The translations under genes and the position numbers were made by a program. Positions 13,577-21,090 of a stretch of DNA of 21,090 nucleotides are shown here, piece after piece (positions within the stretch are counted from its first letter, which is position 1; each line of letters begins with the position of its first letter). Under the pieces are notes generated by a model. The model saw only the letters and a list, made by a program, of their open reading frames with translations, searched no databases and had not been told where the DNA came from. This DNA is from Gammaproteobacteria bacterium (lineage in GTDB: Bacteria; Pseudomonadota; Gammaproteobacteria; GRL18): positions 1 through 21,090 of the forward strand of contig JALTKC010000177.1 of assembly GCA_027076245.1 (NCBI GenBank), in the 5' to 3' direction.

Positions 13577-15559
13577 TTATTCACCCAGACCCATATCAAT
13601 ATAGCCTGTAGGACAAACATCTTTACAGATATGGCAACCAATACAACGAGCGTAATCGGTATAAACATAACGACCCGTTGTCGCTTTGTCTTTAGGTGTC
13701 TTCTTAACTGCATCCTGAGGACAGTAGATAACACAGTTATCACACTCAAAACACATACCACAACTCATACAACGACCGGCCTCTGCAACGATTTCTTCTT
13801 CTGGCAGTGGTACCAGACGTTCTGCAAAGTGACCCAGAACTTCATCAGAACTTACGTCAATAGTCTTACGCTTATGACGAGGCTCATATTCAAAATGCCC
13901 AAGGAACAGTTTGTCATGGCTGATAATGTCATTGGAAGAACGGTCTTCATAGTTATGAATCGCAAAGTCTTCTTCTGAGGTACCACGAGTACTTTCATGG
14001 CCATGAACTGGAGCGGGTTTTGGTGCCAGGCCTACTTCTTCCAGTTTCTTTTCAAGCTTGAAGTAATGTTTGTCGACTTTAGGACGTTTCTTCAGTTCTT
14101 CGTCCTGATGACAAAGATAATGGTCAATAGTTTCAACAGCAATAGCTGCCTGGCCAATGGCTGTAGTCAGCAGATGAGGACGTACGATATCACCCGCCAG
14201 GAAGTGCCCTGGTTTACCTTTAACCTGGTAGTGTGCATCACCATCAATAAATCCGTGACCATTGTCAAATTCTTCAATACCGGTCATATCACCTTTTTGA
14301 CCAATTGCAGAAACAATAAGAGTGGCTTCAATATCGTATTCAGAACCTTCTATTGGAGTCTTACCGTCTTCTTCCAGTTTGATAACTCGCAGTGCTTTTG
14401 CACGGCCGTTTTCATCAAGAATAACTTTAACAGGACTGACGCAACCAATAATGGTTACACCTTCACGCAGGGCATCGTCAATTTCATGCTGTGCCGCTGG
14501 CATATTTTCAATTGATGAACGAGATAACAGAGTAACTTCCGCACCTTCTTTATTGGCGCTATCGGCCACATCATGAGCAGTATGTCCCAGAACTACGTTT
14601 TCTGGTAAGTCTTTTTCAGCAATATTGGAGATTTTACCCAGACGACGAGCAACGGATGCGACATCAATAGAAGTATCACCACCACCGATACAGACAACTT
14701 TGTCAGAGGCCAGCTTCAGACGACCATCATTAAATGCTTCCAGGAATGCGACCCCGCTGATACAGTTAGGTGCTTCTTCAAATCCTTCAACTGGCAGTCC
14801 ACGCCCTTCTTTACAACCGATGGCCCATAAAATGGCATCGTATTCTTTTTCCAGGTCTTCAACTGAAACATCCGTACCGACACGGGTATTTAATTTAACA
14901 TCTACACCCATTTCAACAATACGATTCATTTCGTGATGCAGTACTTCGCGAGGCACACGATAGCCTGGAATACCATACATCATCATTCCGCCCAGTTCAG
15001 CATGATCATCAAAAACAGTACAGCCATGACCTAATCGACGCAGTTGGTAGGCTGCAGCCAGACCAGCTGGTCCGCCACCTATAATAGCTACTTTTTTACC
15101 TGTTTCAGTATCAGCAACCTTAAATTTAAAACCGTTTTCACGAGCCTGGTCACCGATATACTGTTCAACAGAGTTAATACCTACATGCTCATCAAGTTCG
15201 TTACGGTTACAACCGTCTTCACAGGGAGCAGGACATACACGTCCCATAACTGCTGGGAATGGGTTAGCATCAGTTGAACGCTGGAATGCATATTCCTGCA
15301 TAGTCATACCTTCAAAGGTAGGCTTTTCAACTCCGCGTACAATATCTAGCCAGCCGCGGATATCTTCACCTGCAGGACAACTGCCTTGACAAGGAGGAGT
15401 TCTGTTAATATAGGTAGGACATTTGTGTGACCAACCAGCCTGAAAAATATTGTCAGTCCAGGAATCCCACTCTTGTTTATCAGTATGTTCTAACCGTGTG
15501 TCTTTAAAACGCGTAAAGGTTAGTTTTTCTGCATTCGGAGCTGTATCAGCAGTTGACAT
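13577..15559 (-). CDS. dsrL: DsrL, NAD(P)H-dependent oxidoreductase
   Basis: A cytoplasmic iron-sulfur flavoprotein of 660 aa, related to the small subunit of glutamate synthase. It interacts with DsrAB and connects sulfur oxidation to NAD(P)+ reduction. The N-terminal cysteine region has Cys47, Cys57, Cys61 and then Cys109, Cys113, Cys117. The FAD site GGGPAG is at 161-166, and a second nucleotide site IGGGDTS follows near 290. The C-terminal two-cluster ferredoxin domain (from 597) contains CMSCGMCFECDNC and CIGCHICKDVCP. The start has AGGAGA at a good distance. A 123-base spacer separates it from dsrK, long for this operon. DsrL together with DsrEFH indicates the oxidative direction. Confidence 0.96.
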   Translation of the reverse strand: MSTADTAPNAEKLTFTRFKDTRLEHTDKQEWDSWTDNIFQAGWSHKCPTYINRTPPCQGSCPAGEDIRGWLDIVRGVEKPTFEGMTMQEYAFQRSTDANPFPAVMGRVCPAPCEDGCNRNELDEHVGINSVEQYIGDQARENGFKFKVADTETGKKVAIIGGGPAGLAAAYQLRRLGHGCTVFDDHAELGGMMMYGIPGYRVPREVLHHEMNRIVEMGVDVKLNTRVGTDVSVEDLEKEYDAILWAIGCKEGRGLPVEGFEEAPNCISGVAFLEAFNDGRLKLASDKVVCIGGGDTSIDVASVARRLGKISNIAEKDLPENVVLGHTAHDVADSANKEGAEVTLLSRSSIENMPAAQHEIDDALREGVTIIGCVSPVKVILDENGRAKALRVIKLEEDGKTPIEGSEYDIEATLIVSAIGQKGDMTGIEEFDNGHGFIDGDAHYQVKGKPGHFLAGDIVRPHLLTTAIGQAAIAVETIDHYLCHQDEELKKRPKVDKHYFKLEKKLEEVGLAPKPAPVHGHESTRGTSEEDFAIHNYEDRSSNDIISHDKLFLGHFEYEPRHKRKTIDVSSDEVLGHFAERLVPLPEEEIVAEAGRCMSCGMCFECDNCVIYCPQDAVKKTPKDKATTGRYVYTDYARCIGCHICKDVCPTGYIDMGLGE

Positions 15560-15682
15560 TTATCTTTCTCCTATCAAGCTATATTTGGGCAAAAATTAAT
15601 TGCTAGTTTGTATCTTAAAATACGTTTTGTATAAAACAGTAATTCAGTGTTAATTATATTCGGGTTTAAGATTAGAGTCGGA

Positions 15683-17224
15683 TTACTCTTCAGTATCCTT
15701 AGCCTCGTCCTCAACACCGTCTAATTCTTTCTCTTGTTCACTACCACTCATCACGATAGCTTCACTTACCAGCTGATGCACACTCATAATAGCGTCCATC
15801 TCAAAACCATAATATGGTAAAGTTTTGGTAAACTGACTCTTACAGATTGCACAGATAGCGGCCACATTGGTAACACCATCTTCTTCAGTCACTTTTTTTA
15901 GGGCTTCCATTCTTGGTAAGGCACCTTTCACACGCAGTTCCATCAGGTCGTCGGTTAACAGACCGCCACCGCCACCACAACAGAAGGTTGCGTCTTTAAT
16001 GGTATCTGAGTCCATATCGACATAATTATTACAGACCGCTTTAATTACTGCCCGAGGAATATCAAACTGACCGCCCGGCTTATCACCCATACGTGAAGCA
16101 CGAGCCACGTTACAGGAGTCATGGAAGGTCATGGTCAGATGATCATTTTCTTCCTTATTCAGACGTAATTTACCTTCCTGAATTCCACCATAAGTGACTT
16201 CAAGAATGTGTTGCGGAACGGGATAGTTCTGATCAAGAAAATCAAACGGCCCCGCCAGAGTATTCAGGAAGCTGTATGCTACACGCCACGCATGACCACA
16301 CTCACCGAAAATAATACGTTTAACTTTAAGTTCGATAGCGGCTTCACGGATACGCATGGAAACGCGCTGAATATTTTCATAACTACCAATAAACAGGCCA
16401 AAGTTTGCAGCTTCTGATGCCTTGGAACTAACGGTCCAGGTAATACCCAGTTCGTGCAGCACTTTACCATAGCCAATCAGGCCATCAATATGAGGTTCAG
16501 CAAAGAAGTCTGCTGAAGGAGTCATAAGTAAGGCATCAACACCTTCCTTATCCATATTGTATTTAACAGGTACACCGGTATCTTCTTCAACTTCTTCTTC
16601 CAGGTCTTCCAGAATACCTTCCAGAGCCGGTCCGGGAAGTCCCAGGTTATTACCAATTTTATAAACTTTCTGAATAATCTGGTTGGAATATTTCTGGCCA
16701 TAACCAACATGGGCCAGAATTTCACGAGCCGCCATAGTCACTTCAGCAGTATCAATGCCCATGGGACAGAAGACAGAACAGCGGCGACATTCTGAGCACT
16801 GGTGGTAGTAGTTAAACCATTCTTTTAATACATCTTCAGTCAGGTCAACAGCGCCTACCAGTTTTGGGAAAAACTTACCCGCAAAAGTAAAATAGCGACG
16901 GTAGACTTTCCGCATCAGATCCTGTCTGGCAACCGGCATATTCTTAGGATCATTGGTACCAATAAAGTAATGGCATTTATCAGTACAGGCACCGCATTTG
17001 ATACAGGAGTCCATAAAGACCTGGAAAGAACGATAGCGTCCTAACAGATCCTGCATCTTGTCCAGAGTTTTTTCTTTCCAGTTCTCGGGCATTTCACCGG
17101 GATACCCCAGATCTTCATCAAATTCTGCACGGGAAATAAATGGTCCATCACCAGCCATAGCATCTGGCTTGAGCTCTGGTACTACTGGATACTCTCTAAA
17201 CTTGGGAGTTTCAAAGTCTGCCAC
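15683..17224 (-). CDS. dsrK: DsrK, HdrD-like catalytic subunit
   Basis: The cytoplasm-facing iron-sulfur subunit of DsrMKJOP, 513 aa, related to heterodisulfide reductase HdrD; it is thought to act on the DsrC disulfide/trisulfide. Two ferredoxin clusters are at Cys74/77/80/84 (CIKCGACTDKC) and Cys143/146/149/153 (CSECRRCSVFC). A CCG-type set follows with FGECGH, FHDSCNVARAS and CCGGGGG, the site of the non-cubane cluster in HdrB/D-like proteins. The C-terminus is an acidic tail. The start codon is GTG with GAGG about ten bases upstream. It is separated from dsrM by 119 bases without a gene. Confidence 0.97.
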   Translation of the reverse strand: MADFETPKFREYPVVPELKPDAMAGDGPFISRAEFDEDLGYPGEMPENWKEKTLDKMQDLLGRYRSFQVFMDSCIKCGACTDKCHYFIGTNDPKNMPVARQDLMRKVYRRYFTFAGKFFPKLVGAVDLTEDVLKEWFNYYHQCSECRRCSVFCPMGIDTAEVTMAAREILAHVGYGQKYSNQIIQKVYKIGNNLGLPGPALEGILEDLEEEVEEDTGVPVKYNMDKEGVDALLMTPSADFFAEPHIDGLIGYGKVLHELGITWTVSSKASEAANFGLFIGSYENIQRVSMRIREAAIELKVKRIIFGECGHAWRVAYSFLNTLAGPFDFLDQNYPVPQHILEVTYGGIQEGKLRLNKEENDHLTMTFHDSCNVARASRMGDKPGGQFDIPRAVIKAVCNNYVDMDSDTIKDATFCCGGGGGLLTDDLMELRVKGALPRMEALKKVTEEDGVTNVAAICAICKSQFTKTLPYYGFEMDAIMSVHQLVSEAIVMSGSEQEKELDGVEDEAKDTEE

Positions 17225-17343
17225 TTTTCTATATCCTCAAAAAAATCCTAATAACAATGACTCTAATAACTATGCTTATTATGGTTGCCTTTCCTGAACC
17301 TGTACTAATGAATCATGGAACAGGCAAGTAACTCACTACAAAG

Positions 17344-18087
17344 TTATTTAGGTTGCATTTTATTTTTTTCTGCTTCTAATTCAGCAGCCCATGGTGCGAT
17401 ATGTCTCTTTTCACGTGGGTTATCAACCTGATTACGTGAAGGAGCAAAAAACAGACCCGGGATATGTAATAACTTACTAAAGGGTAATAAAATCATTAAG
17501 ATTGCAACCAGAAAAAGATGTACCAGTAGAGGCACGTCCATTGGTAAGGTTTGCCAGTTGAAACTCAGTATACCCAGTGAAAATTCTTTAACGCTGATAA
17601 TATCAGTATGAGATATAAAGCGCATAGTAACACCGGTCAGACCAATCACTAATAGCAATAACAGCCACAGATAATCTGAAGGTGATGAAATATATTTAAC
17701 TCTGGCAACGAACATGCGTCGTACCAGCAGACCCAGCAGGCCGATAATCATTGTAAAGGCAGCATATTTACCGATAGGCTGCAATAGTACCAGCCATTCT
17801 GGTACATCTTTTATAAAATAACGTAAATGAATAGTAAGAACCACAAACAGGCTCATATGGAACATCCAGCCAAACAACCAGGTCCATTTATTGGAACGGA
17901 ATAAGGCGGCAAACAAGATTGCTTCTTTAGCCAGTCTGACAGCAACACCACCTTTTGTTAAAGGTGCAGGTGTAACAGGAATCTTCAGAGGTGCAGGCAC
18001 TCGTGAATATTGGTATATTTTTTTCGCTAAGCCTATTACCAGGACAAGAAAAGCCACTGTAAAAAGTAGCGCATAAAACGCTGACAT
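17344..18087 (-). CDS. dsrM: DsrM, heme b membrane subunit
   Basis: A NarI-like membrane cytochrome b subunit of 247 aa that pairs with DsrK. About five to six hydrophobic helices are visible. Likely heme ligands are among His77 (MFHMSLF), His87 (TIHLRYF), His190 (LVHLFLV) and His208 (LHIPGLFFAP), paired as in NarI/HdrE-type proteins. The charged C-terminal tail (from about 218) should be cytoplasmic and close to DsrK. It follows dsrC after 130 bases containing a strong hairpin. AGGT precedes the ATG. Confidence 0.96.
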   Translation of the reverse strand: MSAFYALLFTVAFLVLVIGLAKKIYQYSRVPAPLKIPVTPAPLTKGGVAVRLAKEAILFAALFRSNKWTWLFGWMFHMSLFVVLTIHLRYFIKDVPEWLVLLQPIGKYAAFTMIIGLLGLLVRRMFVARVKYISSPSDYLWLLLLLVIGLTGVTMRFISHTDIISVKEFSLGILSFNWQTLPMDVPLLVHLFLVAILMILLPFSKLLHIPGLFFAPSRNQVDNPREKRHIAPWAAELEAEKNKMQPK

Positions 18088-18119
18088 ATTACCTACCCAT
18101 TAATAATTTTTTAATACGG

Positions 18120-18173
18120 TGTCTGGAGGGCGTGTTATCCAGAATATAAATCCTGACAACACGCATACAGACA
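18120..18173 (-). other. Intercistronic hairpin between dsrC and dsrM
   Basis: An outer stem pairs 18120-18125 with 18168-18173 and an inner stem pairs 18130-18136 with 18158-18164, separated by a small internal loop and closing a 21-base loop. There is no T-tract. It may stabilise or process the upstream dsrC message, or slow polymerase before dsrMKLJOP. Confidence 0.65.
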
Positions 18174-18179
18174 TGAATT

Positions 18180-18196
18180 TCAGTTAAATTAACTGA
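18180..18196. other. TCAGTTAA-TTAACTGA palindrome after dsrC
   Basis: An 8-bp perfect dyad around a single base, 21 bases beyond the dsrC stop codon. Near-perfect short palindromes like this are typical of protein binding sites; on RNA a 1-base loop would have to open. A related CAGTTAA/TTAACTG dyad lies at 3523-3546. Confidence 0.55.
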
Positions 18197-18217
18197 TAAT
18201 TCGTCTTCGACTGTGAG

Positions 18218-18553
18218 TTATACACAACCAGTTGGCTTAGGCAGACCAGCAAATTTACATGCTTGCTTACCAGGGCCATATGGGAATAATTCATAAAGGT
18301 ACTTGGAGTTACCTTTTTCCTTACCCAGTTTTTTAGCAACTGCTTTAGTCAGTACACGTACTGCCGGAGCAATTTGATACTCTTCGTAGTATTCACGCAG
18401 GAAGTTAATGATATCCCAGTGGTCTTCACCCAGTTCAACTTCATCGATTTTAGCCATTTCTTCAGCTACTGCTGGGAACCAGTCACTCAGGTTTACCAGA
18501 TAGCCTTCTTCGTCTACTTCGATCTCTTTACCGTCTACAGTAATAGTAGCCAT
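18218..18553 (-). CDS. dsrC: DsrC, sulfur-carrying substrate protein
   Basis: A 111-aa cytoplasmic protein with the swinging C-terminal arm that carries sulfur between DsrEFH, DsrAB and DsrMK. Both redox cysteines are present: the penultimate Cys110 in GCV and Cys99 in QACKF, eleven residues apart as in true DsrC rather than TusE. The conserved DHWDIINFLREYYEEYQIAPA and SKYLYELFPYGPGKQAC segments are intact. GGAG lies eight bases before the ATG. The spacers on both sides (52 bases before, 130 after with a hairpin) would allow separate mRNA processing, fitting the high DsrC demand. Confidence 0.98.
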   Translation of the reverse strand: MATITVDGKEIEVDEEGYLVNLSDWFPAVAEEMAKIDEVELGEDHWDIINFLREYYEEYQIAPAVRVLTKAVAKKLGKEKGNSKYLYELFPYGPGKQACKFAGLPKPTGCV

Positions 18554-18605
18554 TGTTTAAACTCCAATATTTAGATGTTAATTATGATGTTGTTAGTATA
18601 AAAAT

Positions 18606-18914
18606 TTACAGCCAAGACTGAACGTTATCATGCTCGGCTACTAAATCAACAAAACCTGAATAGTCAACGACGTTTATTCCGTCAAGTATATCAGCTTCTG
18701 TAAATCCACGTGTATTTAGGTCGGAACCTAAAACATAGATATTTTTTGTGGTCATCGCAGTAGTTAATTTGTCTGCAATCACGGTACCTTTTAACGCGCC
18801 TAGAACCGCATCTTCAATCAACAGAATGGTAGAACCTTCTTTTGATTTATTAAGACACGAATTTAAGGAATTACGCTCAAAAGGTGATTTATTTACGGTG
18901 TGTAACATTGCCAT
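18606..18914 (-). CDS. dsrH: DsrH, sulfur relay subunit
   Basis: The TusB-like subunit of the DsrE2F2H2 sulfurtransferase, 102 aa. The start is ATG 18914 (MAMLHTVNKSPF), with AGGAG eight bases upstream. The frame can be extended eight codons to a TTG, but that would include the ribosome binding site. With this start, the conserved cysteine is Cys20, the same number as in Allochromatium vinosum DsrH. It follows dsrF after 29 bases. Confidence 0.95.
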   Translation of the reverse strand: MAMLHTVNKSPFERNSLNSCLNKSKEGSTILLIEDAVLGALKGTVIADKLTTAMTTKNIYVLGSDLNTRGFTEADILDGINVVDYSGFVDLVAEHDNVQSWL

Positions 18915-18943
18915 AGTTTTACTCCTGTTAAGAGACAATCGCC

Positions 18944-19354
18944 TTAAGAACTAATTACTACGTCTTGTTGATCCATCAGATCAGCAAGTTCAGCGCGTGT
19001 AACAAGTTTTATGGATGGTTTTTCTGCCCAATCATCGTCCTCATCTTCATAAGTCAGATCCATCAGGTTATCCAGTGTCAAACCACGTTCTTCCAGTGAC
19101 TCTTTTTCAACGTATAATTTGTTGATATCGTAGTCACCCAGCGCTTTATAGGCTGGTGAAAAGTTCTTCATGCCAGAACCTTCAGTGTTTTGATTTTTGG
19201 TGATTTGAAATACGCCGTCATCGCAAAATGCAAGGCTGACGTCCTGATCAAATGCAGCACTAATCAATACTACTTCCAGTGATTCCAGTGCGTAAACAGT
19301 ACCATATGGTGCTTTGGTGTTCACAAACATGAATTTTTTTGTTTCATCACTCAT
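18944..19354 (-). CDS. dsrF: DsrF, sulfur relay subunit
   Basis: The TusC-like subunit of DsrEFH, 136 aa, alpha/beta DsrE fold. FMFVNTKAPYGTVYALESLEVVL at 8-30 is the typical first strand and helix, followed by the VSLAFCDDGVFQI segment. The C-terminal region contains a very acidic loop (YEDEDDDW). AAGGGG precedes the ATG. The gap to dsrE is only 11 bases. Confidence 0.95.
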   Translation of the reverse strand: MSDETKKFMFVNTKAPYGTVYALESLEVVLISAAFDQDVSLAFCDDGVFQITKNQNTEGSGMKNFSPAYKALGDYDINKLYVEKESLEERGLTLDNLMDLTYEDEDDDWAEKPSIKLVTRAELADLMDQQDVVISS

Positions 19355-19365
19355 ATTTATTCCCC

Positions 19366-19758
19366 TTAATCACCAAATGTTAATAAACGATCAGACTGGA
19401 TACCACCTTCAACTAACTGGCCCAGACCGGAAATACGAAATGCAGGATGAATATTGTGTGCATCTTTACCCTGTCTTTCAGCTTCGTCAGCATCTAACAT
19501 ACCGCGACGCTGTGCAGCAGCGATACAGACAACCATATCCAGGTCATGTTCCTTAGCCAGTGCAGCCCAGTTTTCCGTAATATTACGGTCATCCTGAGGT
19601 GGAATAGCCAAACGTGTTGCGTTGTTTACGCCATCGTTATAGAAGAACACTCGATAAATTTCATGACCCTTGGCAATAGCCGCTTTAGCAAACTGATACG
19701 CGGTATCAGAAGCCTGGTGCTGATAGGGTCCTTCATTAATTAGTAATGTAAACTTCAT
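19366..19758 (-). CDS. dsrE: DsrE, sulfur-accepting subunit
   Basis: The TusD-like subunit of DsrEFH, 130 aa. Cys78 in DMVVCIAAAQRRG is at the position of the essential sulfur-binding cysteine of Allochromatium DsrE. The C-terminal half (HPAFRISGLGQLVEGGIQSDRLLTFG) is typical. In the complex it transfers persulfide sulfur to Cys of DsrC. Its ribosome binding site is poor, and an 88-base spacer with a strong hairpin separates it from dsrB. Confidence 0.97.
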   Translation of the reverse strand: MKFTLLINEGPYQHQASDTAYQFAKAAIAKGHEIYRVFFYNDGVNNATRLAIPPQDDRNITENWAALAKEHDLDMVVCIAAAQRRGMLDADEAERQGKDAHNIHPAFRISGLGQLVEGGIQSDRLLTFGD

Positions 19759-19787
19759 TAAAGATTTACCATTTGCTTATTGCAGAA

Positions 19788-19834
19788 CCGGACTTGCTGA
19801 ACTTTTGCTATTTGCATATTGTACAGCAGTCCGG
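19788..19834 (-). other. Intercistronic hairpin between dsrB and dsrE
   Basis: CCGGAC (19788-19793) pairs with GTCCGG (19829-19834), and TGCTG (19795-19799) pairs with CAGCA (19824-19828), giving eleven pairs with one bulged T. The 24-base loop and the left flank carry near-identical 12-mers (19771-19782 and 19810-19821, one mismatch). There is no T-tract, so a processing or stabilising role is more likely than termination. Confidence 0.7.
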
Positions 19835-19846
19835 ATCCGCAGTTAA

Positions 19847-20923
19847 TTAAAAGCGGATATGCGTAGAAGCGTTCAGGCTGTTACGCGCGCCTCTCCAGTC
19901 ATCAATATGGAACTTGGTGAATGGCAGACCGGTCTTTTCGAAGAAACCAAACCAGCCGATACGCTCAATCCAGTCATTCATACGTTCCCAGTCCTTAGCG
20001 TCTTCTTTGTAGACTTTCAGGATACGCTTAACTAAAGCAGTCGCTTCAGGCCAGCGAGGTGGGTTGTTAGGAATACCAGCAGCGACCAGTTTCTGGAAAG
20101 TAGGTTTGCCGCGAGCGTTTGAGTGGTTACCACCAACCCAGATAGCCAGAGTAGTGTAAACCGCATCGTTAATCAGCATTGGAGGACATGGTGGGTAACA
20201 TGCACCACAACAGATACATTTCTTCTCATCCACTTCCAGAGTTGGATGACCTTCAACCATCGCAGGACGAATAGCAGCAACCGGGCAACGAGCAACAACT
20301 GTTGGACGTTCACAGGCATTAGCTACCAGTTCGTGAGCAATTTTAGGTGGTTTGGTGTGCTGAATATTAATCGCGATATCACCCTGACCACCACAGTTAA
20401 TCTGACAGCAGGAAGTCGTGATATGAACGCGGTTAGGCATTTCTTCACGTTTAAATTCTTCTACCAGCTCATCCATCATGGATTTAACAACACCTGAAGC
20501 ATCAGAACCCGGAATATCACAGTGTAACCAGCCCTGTGTGTGAGAAGGTGAAGTAATGGTAGGACCTGTACCACCAACAATGAGACCGGCTTTTTCAATC
20601 GCTTCGATCATTGGTGCTACTTTTGCTTCGTCATCAACCATGTATTCAAGGTTGGAACGAATAGTGAAACGGATAAAGCCGTCACCCAGTTCGTTAGCAA
20701 TACGGGTAATTTCACGCAGAGTGAAAACATCCAGAATACGGGAAGTACCAACACGAATGGTGTAGATTTCATCACCGCTGTGTGCAACGTGCTTCAGTAC
20801 ACCTGGACGTGGTCTTTCATGATATTTCCACTGACCAAAGTTTCTACGCATGGTTGGGTGCATATACTGGAAGCCGTCTGGAGCTCCCGATTCGATAGGC
20901 ATTTTTGGTTTATCTGCAGCCAT
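19847..20923 (-). CDS. dsrB: DsrB, reverse dissimilatory sulfite reductase beta subunit
   Basis: The 358-aa beta subunit of the cytoplasmic siroheme sulfite reductase DsrAB, which here oxidizes sulfide-level sulfur to sulfite. The siroheme/[4Fe-4S] cysteine motif is SCCQINCGG (Cys172, 173, 177) with ACERPTVVARCP (Cys204, 213) further on. An inserted ferredoxin domain begins at CICCGACYPPCPP (236-248). The basic siroheme-binding segments RFTIRSNLEY (85-94) and NRVHITTS are present. AGGAAA precedes the ATG. It lies 101 bases after dsrA. Confidence 0.98.
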   Translation of the reverse strand: MAADKPKMPIESGAPDGFQYMHPTMRRNFGQWKYHERPRPGVLKHVAHSGDEIYTIRVGTSRILDVFTLREITRIANELGDGFIRFTIRSNLEYMVDDEAKVAPMIEAIEKAGLIVGGTGPTITSPSHTQGWLHCDIPGSDASGVVKSMMDELVEEFKREEMPNRVHITTSCCQINCGGQGDIAINIQHTKPPKIAHELVANACERPTVVARCPVAAIRPAMVEGHPTLEVDEKKCICCGACYPPCPPMLINDAVYTTLAIWVGGNHSNARGKPTFQKLVAAGIPNNPPRWPEATALVKRILKVYKEDAKDWERMNDWIERIGWFGFFEKTGLPFTKFHIDDWRGARNSLNASTHIRF

Positions 20924-20953
20924 ATTAATTTCCTGTTCTAATAAACTTATTGT

Positions 20954-20986
20954 TCATTATCGAGCAGTGTAATTGCCTGATAATGA
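20954..20986 (-). other. Intercistronic hairpin between dsrA and dsrB
   Basis: TCATTATC (20954-20961) pairs with GATAATGA (20979-20986). Inside the loop GCA can pair with TGC. A further ATTGTT/AACAAT pair (20949-20954 and 20993-20998) flanks it as an alternative outer stem. No T-tract is present. Confidence 0.55.
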
Positions 20987-21024
20987 CGAATTAACAATTA
21001 TCTAAAGATCTTCGAAGTTGTGTC

Positions 21025-21090
21025 TTATGCAGAAGCTGCTTCAGCTTTCTTGTCATACCACTTCTTAACTTCTTCATCCCAGCCATCCAT
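21025..21090 (-). CDS. dsrA: DsrA C-terminus (partial, cut by window edge)
   Basis: The last 21 codons and TAA stop of the gene upstream of dsrB. The visible residues are MDGWDEEVKKWYDKKAEAAS followed by a final alanine; the first methionine here is internal. Position directly before dsrB and the charged helical tail identify it as the alpha subunit of the reverse sulfite reductase. The catalytic part and the operon promoter lie outside the window. Confidence 0.85.
   Translation of the reverse strand: MDGWDEEVKKWYDKKAEAASA

Noticed and set aside
13997..14515. 172-codon plus-strand frame opposite dsrL
   Set aside because: It lies wholly within dsrL, which has intact motifs across this stretch. 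The shadow is Phe/Asn-rich with no family features.
17225..17343. Small gene or strong hairpin between dsrM and dsrK
   Set aside because: Only short 5-bp dyads (CCTGT/ACAGG) are present and there is no ORF with a ribosome binding site; the 119 bases hold nothing I can support.

Overview
The window is a chromosomal segment of a sulfur-oxidizing bacterium, most likely a gammaproteobacterium. The main evidence is the minus-strand dsr operon from 21090 down to 11005: dsrA (3' end only), dsrB, dsrE, dsrF, dsrH, dsrC, dsrM, dsrK, dsrL, dsrJ, dsrO, dsrP. DsrEFH and DsrL mark the reverse (oxidative) Dsr pathway, as in Allochromatium vinosum, rather than the sulfate-reducing version. Coding sequence is moderately AT-rich and spacers are very AT-rich. 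No tRNA, rRNA, insertion sequence or CRISPR array is visible, and the genus cannot be named from the sequence.

Layout. 1-508: a perfect heptamer tandem repeat, a good sigma-70 promoter and a foldable leader. 509-1281 (+): two overlapping genes of unknown function. 1332-1601 (-): a small unknown gene. 1840-1935 (+): a 31-residue membrane microprotein. 1957-3399 (-): cysG, trifunctional siroheme synthase. 3540-7491 (-): a tight four-gene unit, transcribed as Sel1-repeat protein, MoxR AAA+ ATPase, HExxH/VWA protein, DsrS-like protein. 7492-7976: a gene-free spacer rich in dyads. 7977-8168 (+): a 63-residue RMF-like protein followed by two hairpins. 8322-9122 (-): a Crp/Fnr regulator. 9221-10141 (-): two unknown genes. 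10239-10916 (+): a PiuC/YbiX-type dioxygenase. 11005-21090 (-): the dsr operon.

How the genes fit together. DsrE, DsrF and DsrH relay sulfur to DsrC. The siroheme enzyme DsrAB oxidizes the reduced sulfur carried by DsrC or delivered through DsrL. DsrMKJOP links the DsrC thiol/disulfide couple to membrane and periplasmic electron carriers. CysG makes the siroheme that DsrAB needs. The MoxR/VWA pair beside cysG and the DsrS-like gene looks like an AAA+ remodelling or metal-chelatase-like machine. Its proximity suggests, but does not prove, a role in maturing or activating a Dsr component. No dsrN follows dsrP here.

The most interesting unexplained items are the MoxR-VWA-DsrS-like-Sel1 unit, the structured leader downstream of the heptamer array, the membrane microprotein, the dyad-rich region before the RMF-like gene, and the hairpins between genes of the dsr operon.
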